DNA of 56,463 nt from contig CAZXSK010000018.1 in the NCBI GenBank assembly GCA_964642855.1, positions 1 through 56,463 on the forward strand. The letters run 5' to 3'. The notes beneath the pieces are model-generated. The model ran no database searches and was not told where the DNA came from. It saw only the letters and a program-made list of their open reading frames with translations. This stretch comes from CAZXSK01 sp964642855. GTDB taxonomy: Bacteria; Planctomycetota; Phycisphaerae; SM23-33. Made by a program: the position numbers and the translations under genes. How positions within the stretch are numbered: position 1 is the first letter of the stretch; the number at the start of each line of letters is the position of its first letter. Below, piece by piece: positions 37,552-46,001 of the stretch.

Positions 37552-39543
37552 ATGGCTCACGATATCCTGAAGGGTTCGGTCGAACGACAGACCGGACGCG
37601 CAACGGTACTGATTATCGGCATCCTGCTGGGCGGGGTGCTGCTGATCTGTTCGTTCATTGCCGAGCAGCTCTACGGCGGCAGGACGTTCCTCCAGCAGGG
37701 AAGGGCGCTGAACTTCCACAGCGACAGCCTGGCGCTGCTGGGTGCGATCCTCCTTGCCATTCCCATCATCGCCCACGCGGTCAAGCATCTGGGTCAGGGC
37801 GAGATGCACATGGACGAGCTGGTCGCTCTGGCGGTGATCGCGGCGATTGCGGCGACGGACTACAAGTCGGCCGGGGCGGTGGCGTTTTTCCTGCTGCTGG
37901 CGAACCTCATCGAAACGCGGACCGCGCTGGGAGCGCGGGCGAGCATCGAGGGGCTGGTCCGGCTGGCGCCCAAGAAGGCCCACCGCATCGACAGCGAGGG
38001 GGGCGAGGAACTCGTCGATCCGCGCAAGCTCAGCCGGGGCGACGTGGTTCGCGTGAGGCCGGGCGAGAACATCCCCGCCGACGGCGTGATTCTTCGCGGC
38101 CAGTCGTCGGTCAACCAGGCCAACGTTACGGGCGAATCGCTGCCGGTCGACAAGACCGAGGGCGACGAGGTGTTCTCGGGCACGAACAATCTCGCCGGCG
38201 CGATCGACGTGAAGGTCACCAAGGCCGGCGAAGATACCACCCTCGGACGCGTCCAGAAGCTGATCCTCCAGGCCGAGAAGACCCGCATCCCGATCATGCG
38301 TCTGATCGACAAGTACGCCGCGTGGTATACGCCGACGATTCTCATGCTGGCCGCGACGGTGCTGGTGTTCACCAAGGACATGGACCGCACGGTGGCGATG
38401 CTGGTGGTCGCCTGCCCGTGTGCCCTCGTGCTGGCCGTGCCCACCGCGATGGTCGCGGCGCTTTCCTGTGCGTCGCGCCTGGGGATCTACATCAAAGACG
38501 TCTCGAACATCGAACAGGCCAAGCAGATCACCGCATTCGTGTTCGACAAGACCGGCACGCTGACCACCGGCGAACTGTCGGTGACGCGCATGATGCCCGC
38601 ACCGGACGTCGACGGCGCCAACCTGCTGACCACGGCCGGGTCCGTCGAACAGATGTCACGCCACCCGGTCGCCCGGGCGGTGACGGCCGTGGCGCAGAAG
38701 GCGAAGATCAAACTCCAGGAGCCCGGTGAGTTCGAGGAAGTGCCCGGCCGGGGCGTCCGTGCGATCCTTGACGGCCAGGAGGTGCTCATCGGGCGCCGCA
38801 CCTGGCTGGAGGAGAAGAACATCGACCTTTCGGCGATGGCCGACGAGAGATACGCCGAGCCCGAAGGCCTCAGCACGCTGTACGTCGTTCACGGCGGGCG
38901 GCTGCTGGGATGGATCGGCCTGGAAGACCGCACCCGCAAGGAAGCCCGTGAGGCCATGCAGCGCCTGCGGGATCTCGGGCTCTCGGAGCTGGTGATGGTC
39001 ACGGGCGACCGCTGGTCGGTCGCGCGGCGGGTCGCCCGCGAGATGGGTTGCACCGAGGTTCAGGCGGAAGTCCTCCCGCAGGACAAGCTCGACCTCGTCG
39101 CCGCGCTGAAGGAGCAGGGGCACCGGGTGGCGGTCGTGGGCGACGGCGTCAACGACGCACCGGCCCTGGCCGCTGGCGATCTGTCCATCGCCATGGGTGC
39201 GGCCGGAAGCGACGTAGCCATCAACTCCGCCACGGTCGCGCTGCTGAACAACGACCTCCGCCGACTGCCGTTTCTGATCGAACTCAGCCGCAAGACCATC
39301 GGCGTGGTGCACCAGAACCTGATCCTGGGAGCGGTCTTCATTACGTTGTTCCTGATCGGGGCGGGGCTGGGCATTCTCCCGCCGTTGGTTGGGGCGGTGC
39401 TGCACACCATCGCGGCGACCGTGGTAATCTTCAACAGCGCCCGGCTGGTGCGGTTCGGTGAACACCTCCACGAACCGGAAGAACAGAAAAAGACCGTCCG
39501 GCGGGTGCGTGTGGAACACGTAGCCACCCCGGCGGCAGGCTAG
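37552..39543 (+). CDS. P1B-type heavy-metal-transporting ATPase
   Basis: 663 residues with CTGGAG seven bases before the ATG. Order: two to four N-terminal membrane helices with no HMA (CxxC) metal-binding domain, the actuator TGES motif (NVTGESLPVDK), the membrane metal site CPC at residues 288-290 (ACPCALVLAVPTA), phosphorylation DKTGT at D332, HP motif (RHPVARA), nucleotide-domain GDxxNDAPAL and two C-terminal helices. It exports a soft or transition metal (Cu, Zn, Cd or related). The metal cannot be fixed from the motifs I can see. A hydrophilic tail of ~30 residues follows. No metalloregulator is adjacent. Confidence 0.92.
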   Translation: MAHDILKGSVERQTGRATVLIIGILLGGVLLICSFIAEQLYGGRTFLQQGRALNFHSDSLALLGAILLAIPIIAHAVKHLGQGEMHMDELVALAVIAAIAATDYKSAGAVAFFLLLANLIETRTALGARASIEGLVRLAPKKAHRIDSEGGEELVDPRKLSRGDVVRVRPGENIPADGVILRGQSSVNQANVTGESLPVDKTEGDEVFSGTNNLAGAIDVKVTKAGEDTTLGRVQKLILQAEKTRIPIMRLIDKYAAWYTPTILMLAATVLVFTKDMDRTVAMLVVACPCALVLAVPTAMVAALSCASRLGIYIKDVSNIEQAKQITAFVFDKTGTLTTGELSVTRMMPAPDVDGANLLTTAGSVEQMSRHPVARAVTAVAQKAKIKLQEPGEFEEVPGRGVRAILDGQEVLIGRRTWLEEKNIDLSAMADERYAEPEGLSTLYVVHGGRLLGWIGLEDRTRKEAREAMQRLRDLGLSELVMVTGDRWSVARRVAREMGCTEVQAEVLPQDKLDLVAALKEQGHRVAVVGDGVNDAPALAAGDLSIAMGAAGSDVAINSATVALLNNDLRRLPFLIELSRKTIGVVHQNLILGAVFITLFLIGAGLGILPPLVGAVLHTIAATVVIFNSARLVRFGEHLHEPEEQKKTVRRVRVEHVATPAAG

Positions 39544-39579
39544 TGGAAGCCCGCTGAACGCCAGGAATCCGACCGGGAT

Positions 39580-40974
39580 CTATTGGGACTGCGACTGGAA
39601 ATGACGACGCGTTTTGGGAAGAACCAGCACGGTAAGGATCGCTGCAGCCAGCAGCGCCTGAAGCACCAGCAGCACGGGGCTGTCGACGATCTCGACGGTC
39701 GCGAATGCCAGTGCGCCGGGCAGGGCCCAGACCAGTGCAGCCCGTACGCCGAGCACCACCGCCACGACGCCGACGACCGCGTAGCCCCACCGAACGCCCC
39801 GGCCGAACGCGCCCCAGACCATCCACAGCCCGACGGCCGCTGCGAGCAGGCCGATGCCCAGCAGAATTCCGAACAGGTTGTGATAGCCGGGCAGGCTCAG
39901 CACACTGACTCCGCCGATCGCCAGAAGCACCGCGGCCAGACGCCCCGCCCCGGCGAGCACGGAAACCAGCCCCGGCATGGCCGAGGTCGTGCCCTGGGTC
40001 TCCAGCGCGCGGGTCTGGAACAGGGCGATCCCCGTGGCCAGCACCGCCCCGATGTACGTCAGCGCGTACGCCGTGGCCAGCACCATGTATCGAGCCGAAA
40101 TCGCCATCTCGCTGGACAGCGGGTCCTGCGGATCGAGATTGCGCAGGTCCGGGAACAGCCAACCCACCACGCGAAGCGCCGGCAGGGCCTCGGCGGTCAC
40201 TCCGAAGAGGTAGTAGTGCACCCAGCCGACGGCCAGGATCGCGCAGCAGACCAGCAGGATCATCACCTGGCCCAGACGCGTGCCCGCCGCCACCGCCACA
40301 GCGACGAACACCTGTACCGCAAGGAGCGTCAGGATCATCCCCGGGATCAGTTGAGGACGAATGCCCTCGCCGAAGTCGATCGGCTTCCACTCCTTGCCCA
40401 CCAGCAGCAGCACGCCCATCGCGACGGTCAGCAGCACCGCCAGCGATCCGATCACCGTCGAGAAGAAATTCCAGCCGAACAGGTAGTTGCCCACCACGCC
40501 CACGGCCAGGGTCAGCGTCGCCGCTGCAATGCCCAGGACGATCACCGGCATGTCGGGCTTGTCCCAGGCGGCGGGCATCACGCGATGGCGAACCGTCATC
40601 AGATACGCCAGGCCGCACAGGTAGAACGCCAGCGACACCGCCAGGGCGACCCCCGCGAACTTGCCCAGCACAAACAATGCCCGGGAGACCGGCTTGGACA
40701 CCACCGTCAGCACCGTGCGCTGCTCGATCTCCTTGTGCAACACGCTGGAAGCGCTGAACGCGGCCACCAGCAATCCCGAGATCAACAGCGTGCTGAGCCC
40801 CAACTCCTCGAGCATCATCTGGTCGGACTTGTGATAGTCGGTGTTCATCGTCCAGCCGCTGAGGGGCACCGAGATCACCAGCGCCAGGAATGTCAGCAGC
40901 ACCAGCACGAAGAAAATCGGCTGGCGGATGGTTTGCACAAACGTGTTCTTGCAGATGGACCAGAAGCGAACCAT
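39580..40974 (-). CDS. ABC-2 type transporter permease
   Basis: 464 residues, CGGAGA before the ATG. The N-terminus (FWSICKNTFVQTIRQPIFFVLVLLTFLAL) and the segment HKEIEQRTVLTVVSKPVSRALFVLGKFAGV are typical of ABC-2 exporters related to NosY/CcmB-like permeases. About ten to twelve hydrophobic helices follow. No ATPase lies in the same transcript, but an unrelated-sense operon diverging from the same region encodes one (46002-47471) plus another permease, so they may share it. The terminal part has extra helices compared with a usual 6-TM half. The substrate is unknown. Confidence 0.82.
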   Translation of the reverse strand: MVRFWSICKNTFVQTIRQPIFFVLVLLTFLALVISVPLSGWTMNTDYHKSDQMMLEELGLSTLLISGLLVAAFSASSVLHKEIEQRTVLTVVSKPVSRALFVLGKFAGVALAVSLAFYLCGLAYLMTVRHRVMPAAWDKPDMPVIVLGIAAATLTLAVGVVGNYLFGWNFFSTVIGSLAVLLTVAMGVLLLVGKEWKPIDFGEGIRPQLIPGMILTLLAVQVFVAVAVAAGTRLGQVMILLVCCAILAVGWVHYYLFGVTAEALPALRVVGWLFPDLRNLDPQDPLSSEMAISARYMVLATAYALTYIGAVLATGIALFQTRALETQGTTSAMPGLVSVLAGAGRLAAVLLAIGGVSVLSLPGYHNLFGILLGIGLLAAAVGLWMVWGAFGRGVRWGYAVVGVVAVVLGVRAALVWALPGALAFATVEIVDSPVLLVLQALLAAAILTVLVLPKTRRHFQSQSQ

Positions 40975-41055
40975 TCTCCGTCCTCAGTGTGGCCGGTCAA
41001 TACGATCGGTCTTGATACGTCCGGGGCGCCGCGCGGTTCTCGCCGGGCGGCGGGA

Positions 41056-41085
41056 ATTGTAGAGCCCGCCCACGTCGCCTCGCAA
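41056..41085 (-). promoter_or_regulatory. Promoter of the ABC-2 permease gene
   Basis: On the minus strand, TTGCGA (41085-41080), an 18 bp spacer and TACAAT (41061-41056). Predicted start is near 41049, giving a ~75 nt leader. Confidence 0.55.
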
Positions 41086-41095
41086 GCCTCTCGCC

Positions 41096-41122
41096 GATCG
41101 GACAGAGGCGTTTTGTCCGATC
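41096..41122. promoter_or_regulatory. Perfect 9 bp inverted repeat in the divergent control region
   Basis: GATCGGACA (41096-41104) and TGTCCGATC (41114-41122) flank a 9-base centre. It sits between the divergent permease gene and the SPFH operon, next to the permease -35 box. It could be an operator for both directions or an RNA stem-loop. Confidence 0.5.
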
Positions 41123-41198
41123 ATCGCACAATTGCATCGTCCGCCCAAGCCCGATCGGCCGGCGGATTCCCGTGCCGTCAGAAGGAGATCGCGTCGAC

Positions 41199-43523
41199 AT
41201 GATGGAGCAGAAACGTGGACGCAATGTAGCCATCGCCGGACTGGTACTCCAGTTCCTCTTTGCCGCGGCGATGGCGATCGTGTTCTTCACCACCGATTCC
41301 CGTGCAGCGTTGCTGGCTGCGGCTTCGCTGACGGCGGGCATCCCGCTGTGGATGATGGTCACGATCCTGCTGTATACCGAACAGCTTGTCGCCCAGGAAC
41401 AGGCCGAACTGGAAGAACTCCAAAAGGCCGGGGCGGAATCGGCGAGCATCTTCCAGACGCCCGAGGGCGAGGAAGTCCGGCGGGCGGGGTCGCGCCTGAA
41501 GCTGCTGCGCAAATGGGTTACGCCGATCTTCACGTTGATCTGGGTAGGGACCATCTCCGGGGGCGCCATTGCGCTGACGAGCCTGGCCTTGGCGTGGACG
41601 GGCGAGGGACACCAACTGTCCAACGCCGTGCCCGGAACCGTCGCGTCGGTGCTCGTAGCCTTCGTGGGCTTCCTGTTCAGCTTCTACGCCTTGGGCATGT
41701 CCCGGAGCAAGGACTACCGGCTGCTGCGGTCCGTGGGCAGCTACATGTTCGTCAACACGCTGATGGTTCTCGGAGCCGTAGCCGCCCTGATATCGTCCAC
41801 GCAGGGCTACGTGGTCATTGACGTCATCCTTGCCTGGTTGTTCCTCCTGCTCCAAGGCCTGCTGAATGTCGAGCTGGTCCTGGCGCTGGTTCTCGACCTG
41901 TTCCGACCGCGACGCCCAGGCGAGCAATACCGCCCCGCCTTCGAGAGCAGGTTGTTCCACCTGATCGCCGATCCCAGCCGCGTCGGGCATTCCATCGCCG
42001 ACACGCTCAACTACCAGTTCGGCTTCGAGGTCTCCAAGACGTGGTTCTACCAATTACTCGGCAAGGCGATGGTGCCCATGGTGATCTTCGGCATTGTCGC
42101 CATGCTGGCCGTCAGCTCCGTGGTCATTGTCGACGAGGGCGAGCAGGGGGTCATCAAGCGATGGGGACGCGTGGATTTCTCGCGCGAGCCGCTCCGGCCC
42201 GGCCTGCATTTCAAACTGCCCTGGCCGGTGGAATCGGTGGACTACTTCGACGTCAAGCAGGTTCGCGAGATCCTTCTGGGGGTCGGCAGGGAGCGAGAGG
42301 CCGAGCAGCGCGCGGCGAACATCATCCAGGAAGGCACGTTCGAGGGCAGGGAGATGATGCTCTGGTCCAAGGGACACGGACAGTACGAGGAGCGCGACTT
42401 CCTGATCTCCGATCCGGCCGCCCAGCGGCGGAGTGACGATGACGAGCAGCAACTGCCGCCCGTGAACATCATCAAGCTGGTCGTAGCGGTGCAATATCGC
42501 GTCAGAGACGTATCCCGCTGGGCGTACCGGTATTCCGATCCCGAGAGGCTGCTGGAATCGGTCGCGTACCGGGAGATGGTCCGGTACTGCGCCAGTGCGA
42601 CGCTCGCCACGGCCGTGGAGGGCAGTGACGACGAGCGCCCCGAGGCGATCATGACGTTCGGCCGCGCCAAGGCCGCCCGCAATCTCAAGGACCGCATCAT
42701 CAAGGCGGTCGGTCCGGAGGGGCTCGATCTGGGCGTGGAGATCACGTTCGTGGGGATTCCGTCGGCCCATCCCCCAGCCGAGACGGCCGAGGCGTTCGAG
42801 CAGGTCCTCCAGGCCGATCGACAGAAAGAAGCGACCATCTACGAGGCCGAGGCGTGGGCGCTTGCGGAGCTGGCCCAGGTAGCCGGCGACCCGGACTTTG
42901 CGCTGAAACTCGCCCAGCACATCCGTCACGTGCGGGCGCTGGAGGTGCTTTTGCAGCTGCGGGATTCCCCGGAGGATTTCCGGCAGATGCTGGACTCGTA
43001 CATTTCGCTGGCGGAGAAAGACATCCAGGCGCTGGAGGAGGACATCGAGCGCGAGCGAATGCTCAGCAACGCCGAGCGGATGCGGTTCAAAAAGCACCTT
43101 AAGAACCTGATCCACACCGACTATCTGCAGGACACGCTGCATGCGATTCGCGAGGACCCCGACGGGTTCGAGTATCGCCGGCGACTCGCCGAGGCCCGCC
43201 GAACCGCACAGCTGCAGTTGGATCGGGCATCCGGAAGGGCGGCGGCGATTCTTGCCCAGGCCCGGGCCTATCGGTGGGACAAGGAACTGGTCCGTCGGGG
43301 CGAAACCGTGGCCTTCCAGCGCGAGATGCTCGCCTACCAGGCTGCCCCCAGGGTCTATAAGCTCTACCGCAAGCTGCAGGTGCTTGATGACGTGATGCCC
43401 GCAATCAAGAAGACCGTGCTGGCGGTTCCGGCAGAGAAGATCCGTCAGTGGCTGGACCACCGCGAAGCTACCTCGGGTATGCAGGACATTACCTTTGACC
43501 CCGAAGACGCACAAACCGACTGA
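41199..43523 (+). CDS. Multi-pass SPFH (HflK/prohibitin-like) membrane protein
   Basis: 774 residues from ATG 41199, after AAGGAG. The first ~235 residues contain about six membrane helices (near 6-29, 35-58, 104-131, 145-166, 180-198, 203-235), unusual for SPFH proteins. Another helix near 288-310 leads into the SPFH domain (VVIVDEGEQGVIKRWGRV ... RPGLHFKLPWPVESVDYFDVKQVRE), the HflK pattern. A ~35-residue insert (GREREAEQRAAN...) interrupts it. The later part is long coiled coil (ADRQKEATIYEAEAWALAELAQVAG to ~700). It is probably a scaffold for membrane microdomains or a cap over a membrane complex, and first of a six-gene operon with two more SPFH genes and an ABC transporter. Confidence 0.82.
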   Translation: MMEQKRGRNVAIAGLVLQFLFAAAMAIVFFTTDSRAALLAAASLTAGIPLWMMVTILLYTEQLVAQEQAELEELQKAGAESASIFQTPEGEEVRRAGSRLKLLRKWVTPIFTLIWVGTISGGAIALTSLALAWTGEGHQLSNAVPGTVASVLVAFVGFLFSFYALGMSRSKDYRLLRSVGSYMFVNTLMVLGAVAALISSTQGYVVIDVILAWLFLLLQGLLNVELVLALVLDLFRPRRPGEQYRPAFESRLFHLIADPSRVGHSIADTLNYQFGFEVSKTWFYQLLGKAMVPMVIFGIVAMLAVSSVVIVDEGEQGVIKRWGRVDFSREPLRPGLHFKLPWPVESVDYFDVKQVREILLGVGREREAEQRAANIIQEGTFEGREMMLWSKGHGQYEERDFLISDPAAQRRSDDDEQQLPPVNIIKLVVAVQYRVRDVSRWAYRYSDPERLLESVAYREMVRYCASATLATAVEGSDDERPEAIMTFGRAKAARNLKDRIIKAVGPEGLDLGVEITFVGIPSAHPPAETAEAFEQVLQADRQKEATIYEAEAWALAELAQVAGDPDFALKLAQHIRHVRALEVLLQLRDSPEDFRQMLDSYISLAEKDIQALEEDIERERMLSNAERMRFKKHLKNLIHTDYLQDTLHAIREDPDGFEYRRRLAEARRTAQLQLDRASGRAAAILAQARAYRWDKELVRRGETVAFQREMLAYQAAPRVYKLYRKLQVLDDVMPAIKKTVLAVPAEKIRQWLDHREATSGMQDITFDPEDAQTD

Positions 43524-43554
43524 CCGCGACTGCCAGGAAGGAACAGACATCGCC

Positions 43555-44625
43555 ATGACCACGCTTCACGAAGACCATGAACACGTAGCCCCGCACGATC
43601 ACGGGGAGCACGGAGGCCTGCGCAACCACCTGGGAGTGGTTTCCCTGGGCGTACTCGTTGTGCTGATCCTGGTGACGTACATGGTGACATTCACCGTGGA
43701 AACCACGGAAGTCGCCATCGTCAAGACGTTCGGCAGTGCGGGTCAGCCGATCAACGGCGCCGACCAGGCCGGGCTGCACTTCAAGCTGCCCTATCCGTTC
43801 CAGCGGCTGCTGAAGTTCGACCGTCGCGTACAGATGCTCGAAAGCCCGATGAAGACGTTCACCACGCTGGACCAGCAGCAGATCATCGCGACCCTGTACT
43901 GCGCGTGGAAGATCGACGACGCGGCGACCTTCCAGGCCCAGGTCAACGACATGCGCGAGGCGGAAGACCGCCTCGCCCGATGGCTGACCAGTGCCGAGGA
44001 GATCCTCGGGCAGTACTCGATGGCTGCCTACGTGAACGTCGAGATGGCCGGCGACGGCAACGCACCGGGCCACGACCCCAACGTCGCGGAGTTCGGCGCT
44101 CGGCTTCAGAACATCGATCGCCGCCTGACGAAGTACGTAGCGGACAAGGCCGACGAGTTCGGCGTGGCCGTGGTGATGGTGGGCATCAAGAGCCTGCAAC
44201 TGCCCGAGTCGGTTACCGCCCAGGTCATCGAGACCCAGAAGAGCGAGCGCCAGCGTGCGATTCAGGACTACCAGGCGCAGGGACGGGCCCAGGCACAGGC
44301 GATCGAGGAACGGGCCCAGTCGGCCCGGAAGGAGATTCTCGCCTTCGCCCAGGCCAAGGCCTCGGAGATCCGCTCCGAGGGCGATCGTGCAGCGGCGGAG
44401 GAATTGCGGAAGTTCCGAAAGAACGAGGACCTCGCGATGTACCTTCTGTGGCTCAAGTCGCTGCGGACGCAGTTGGAGAAGAATACCGAGATGATCCTCG
44501 ATTCCGATTCGCTCGAGCCGATCAAGTTCTTCATCCAGGGCCCGTCGCTGCCCGACAGCGCCCGGGGCAGGGCGACGGACACGGACGGCGAGACGGTCGC
44601 CACCGATACCCGCGACGACAACTGA
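43555..44625 (+). CDS. HflC-like SPFH protein with His-rich N-terminus
   Basis: 356 residues from ATG 43555, preceded by AGGAAGGAA; in-frame sequence upstream to 43495 overlaps the previous gene. Seven of the first 25 residues are His (HEDHEHVAPHDHGEHGG), on the cytoplasmic side of a single membrane helix near 27-47. The SPFH domain follows (ETTEVAIVKTFGSAGQPING ... GLHFKLPYPFQRLLKFDRRVQ), with a Gln/Ala/Arg coiled coil (QGRAQAQAIEERAQSARKEILAFAQAKASEI) and an acidic tail. HflC and HflK form a cage regulating FtsH. Here the partners are probably the SPFH proteins encoded on either side. FtsH is not in the window. Confidence 0.85.
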   Translation: MTTLHEDHEHVAPHDHGEHGGLRNHLGVVSLGVLVVLILVTYMVTFTVETTEVAIVKTFGSAGQPINGADQAGLHFKLPYPFQRLLKFDRRVQMLESPMKTFTTLDQQQIIATLYCAWKIDDAATFQAQVNDMREAEDRLARWLTSAEEILGQYSMAAYVNVEMAGDGNAPGHDPNVAEFGARLQNIDRRLTKYVADKADEFGVAVVMVGIKSLQLPESVTAQVIETQKSERQRAIQDYQAQGRAQAQAIEERAQSARKEILAFAQAKASEIRSEGDRAAAEELRKFRKNEDLAMYLLWLKSLRTQLEKNTEMILDSDSLEPIKFFIQGPSLPDSARGRATDTDGETVATDTRDDN

Positions 44626-44643
44626 TCGGCGAGGCCTGATACG

Positions 44644-45996
44644 ATGGCAGAAAACCACGAACATCACGACGAGTTTGTCGAGCGGGACCTGGAGGTCCAC
44701 GCGACCTCGCCGGAGACCAGGCAGGACCCGGCCGCCGAGAGCCTGGCCAGTGCGCTGAAGGTGAGCTTCCGGCTGTTGACGATCCTGATGCTGCTGGCGG
44801 TGGTGGCGTTCTTCCTCTCCGGCATCAAGAGTATCGACGAGACCGAGCGCGGCGTGATCCGCACGTTCGGGCGGATCGTCGGCACGGCCGATCCGGGGCT
44901 GGCGTACACCTGGCCGTTCCCGGTCGGAGACATCCAGCGCGTGCCCACCAGCACACAGGTCCAGGACGTCCACGATTTCTGGTTCCACATCAAGCCCAGC
45001 GAAGTGGGCAAGCCGATGGCGAAGATCAACCCGATGGCCGAGGGCCTGAAGCCAGGCTTTGACGGGGCTCTGGTGACCGGCGACCGATTCCTGCTGCACG
45101 CGAAGTTCAAGGTGTTCTACTCGATCAACGACGCACGCGCGTTTGTCAGCAATGTCACGGACGTTCGCGAGCGGATCCGGTCGTTCGTGTGCGATTCGGC
45201 GATCCAGGCTGCGTCGCAACGAACGGGCGAAATGATCCGCCGCGAGCAGACGGCGTTTCTCAACGAGATCCGCCGGGAGACCCAGCAGCGGCTCGACGCG
45301 CTGTCCAGCGGCGTGCTCATCAGCCAGGTCGGCGGGGAGTTCGCCTGGCCTCTGCGAACGCGGAACGCCTTCGAGCGTGCGGGCATCGCCAACAGCGAAC
45401 GCAAACGCCTGCGGGAAGAGGCCCAGGCCAAGGCCCACGAGTTGCTGGCCGCCACGGCCGGTCGTGAGGGGTACGTGATCCTGGTCGGCCAGCCCTGGGA
45501 CGACGGCAGCGAGATCGAAGGCCGGGACCAGCCTTACGACCTGATCGGCCAGTATGCCGAGGCCCGCGACGCCGGCGACGCCAACCAGGTCGCGAAGCTT
45601 ATGGCGCAGATCGAGGAGGTGCTCGTCTCGGACAAGGCCGAGGGCGAGGCCAGCGCGATCATCGAGGAGGCCCGTCGTTACCAGACGGAGGTCCGCTCGG
45701 AGGTCGCCTCGCTGGCGGCGGAGTTTGAAAAGGCCTTGCCCCGCTACCAGGAAACGCCCAACCTGTTCCTGTGGGACCAGTGGCTCACGGCGCGGGCGGA
45801 GATTCTCGCCTCGCCCGAGCTCTACAAACGCTACATCAGCACCGGCACCGCAGGGCCCACGCAGTTGATGGTCAGCCGCGATGCCAAGATCCTCCGAGTC
45901 ATCCAGCGGGAGGTCAATCGCAGGCTCAAGGACCAGCAGCGCGAGCAGGAGCAGAAAGCCAGCCCGCGCCAGCGGCAGATGGAAGAGGAAAGCTGA
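44644..45996 (+). CDS. Third SPFH-family membrane protein
   Basis: 450 residues, GAGG before the ATG. The N-terminus contains HEHHDE, then one membrane helix near 43-60 (LLTILMLLAVVAFFLSGI). The SPFH domain begins IDETERGVIRTFGRIVGTADPGLAYTWPFPVGDIQRVPTSTQ and has a ~25-residue insert (SEVGKPMAKINPMAEGLKPG) before the usual DRFLLHAKFKVFYSI strand. The C-terminal half is coiled coil rich in Glu/Ala/Arg and ends in QRQMEEES. Spacing to both neighbours is 5-18 bases. It may form a three-component hetero-oligomer with the two preceding proteins. It is not identical to either, so the three are diverged paralogues. Confidence 0.83.
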   Translation: MAENHEHHDEFVERDLEVHATSPETRQDPAAESLASALKVSFRLLTILMLLAVVAFFLSGIKSIDETERGVIRTFGRIVGTADPGLAYTWPFPVGDIQRVPTSTQVQDVHDFWFHIKPSEVGKPMAKINPMAEGLKPGFDGALVTGDRFLLHAKFKVFYSINDARAFVSNVTDVRERIRSFVCDSAIQAASQRTGEMIRREQTAFLNEIRRETQQRLDALSSGVLISQVGGEFAWPLRTRNAFERAGIANSERKRLREEAQAKAHELLAATAGREGYVILVGQPWDDGSEIEGRDQPYDLIGQYAEARDAGDANQVAKLMAQIEEVLVSDKAEGEASAIIEEARRYQTEVRSEVASLAAEFEKALPRYQETPNLFLWDQWLTARAEILASPELYKRYISTGTAGPTQLMVSRDAKILRVIQREVNRRLKDQQREQEQKASPRQRQMEEES

Positions 45997-46001
45997 CCCC
46001 T

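Noticed and set aside
43489..45438. 649-codon minus-strand frame antisense to the second and third SPFH genes
   Set aside because: The SPFH frames show signature motifs and proper ribosome sites; the antisense frame does not.
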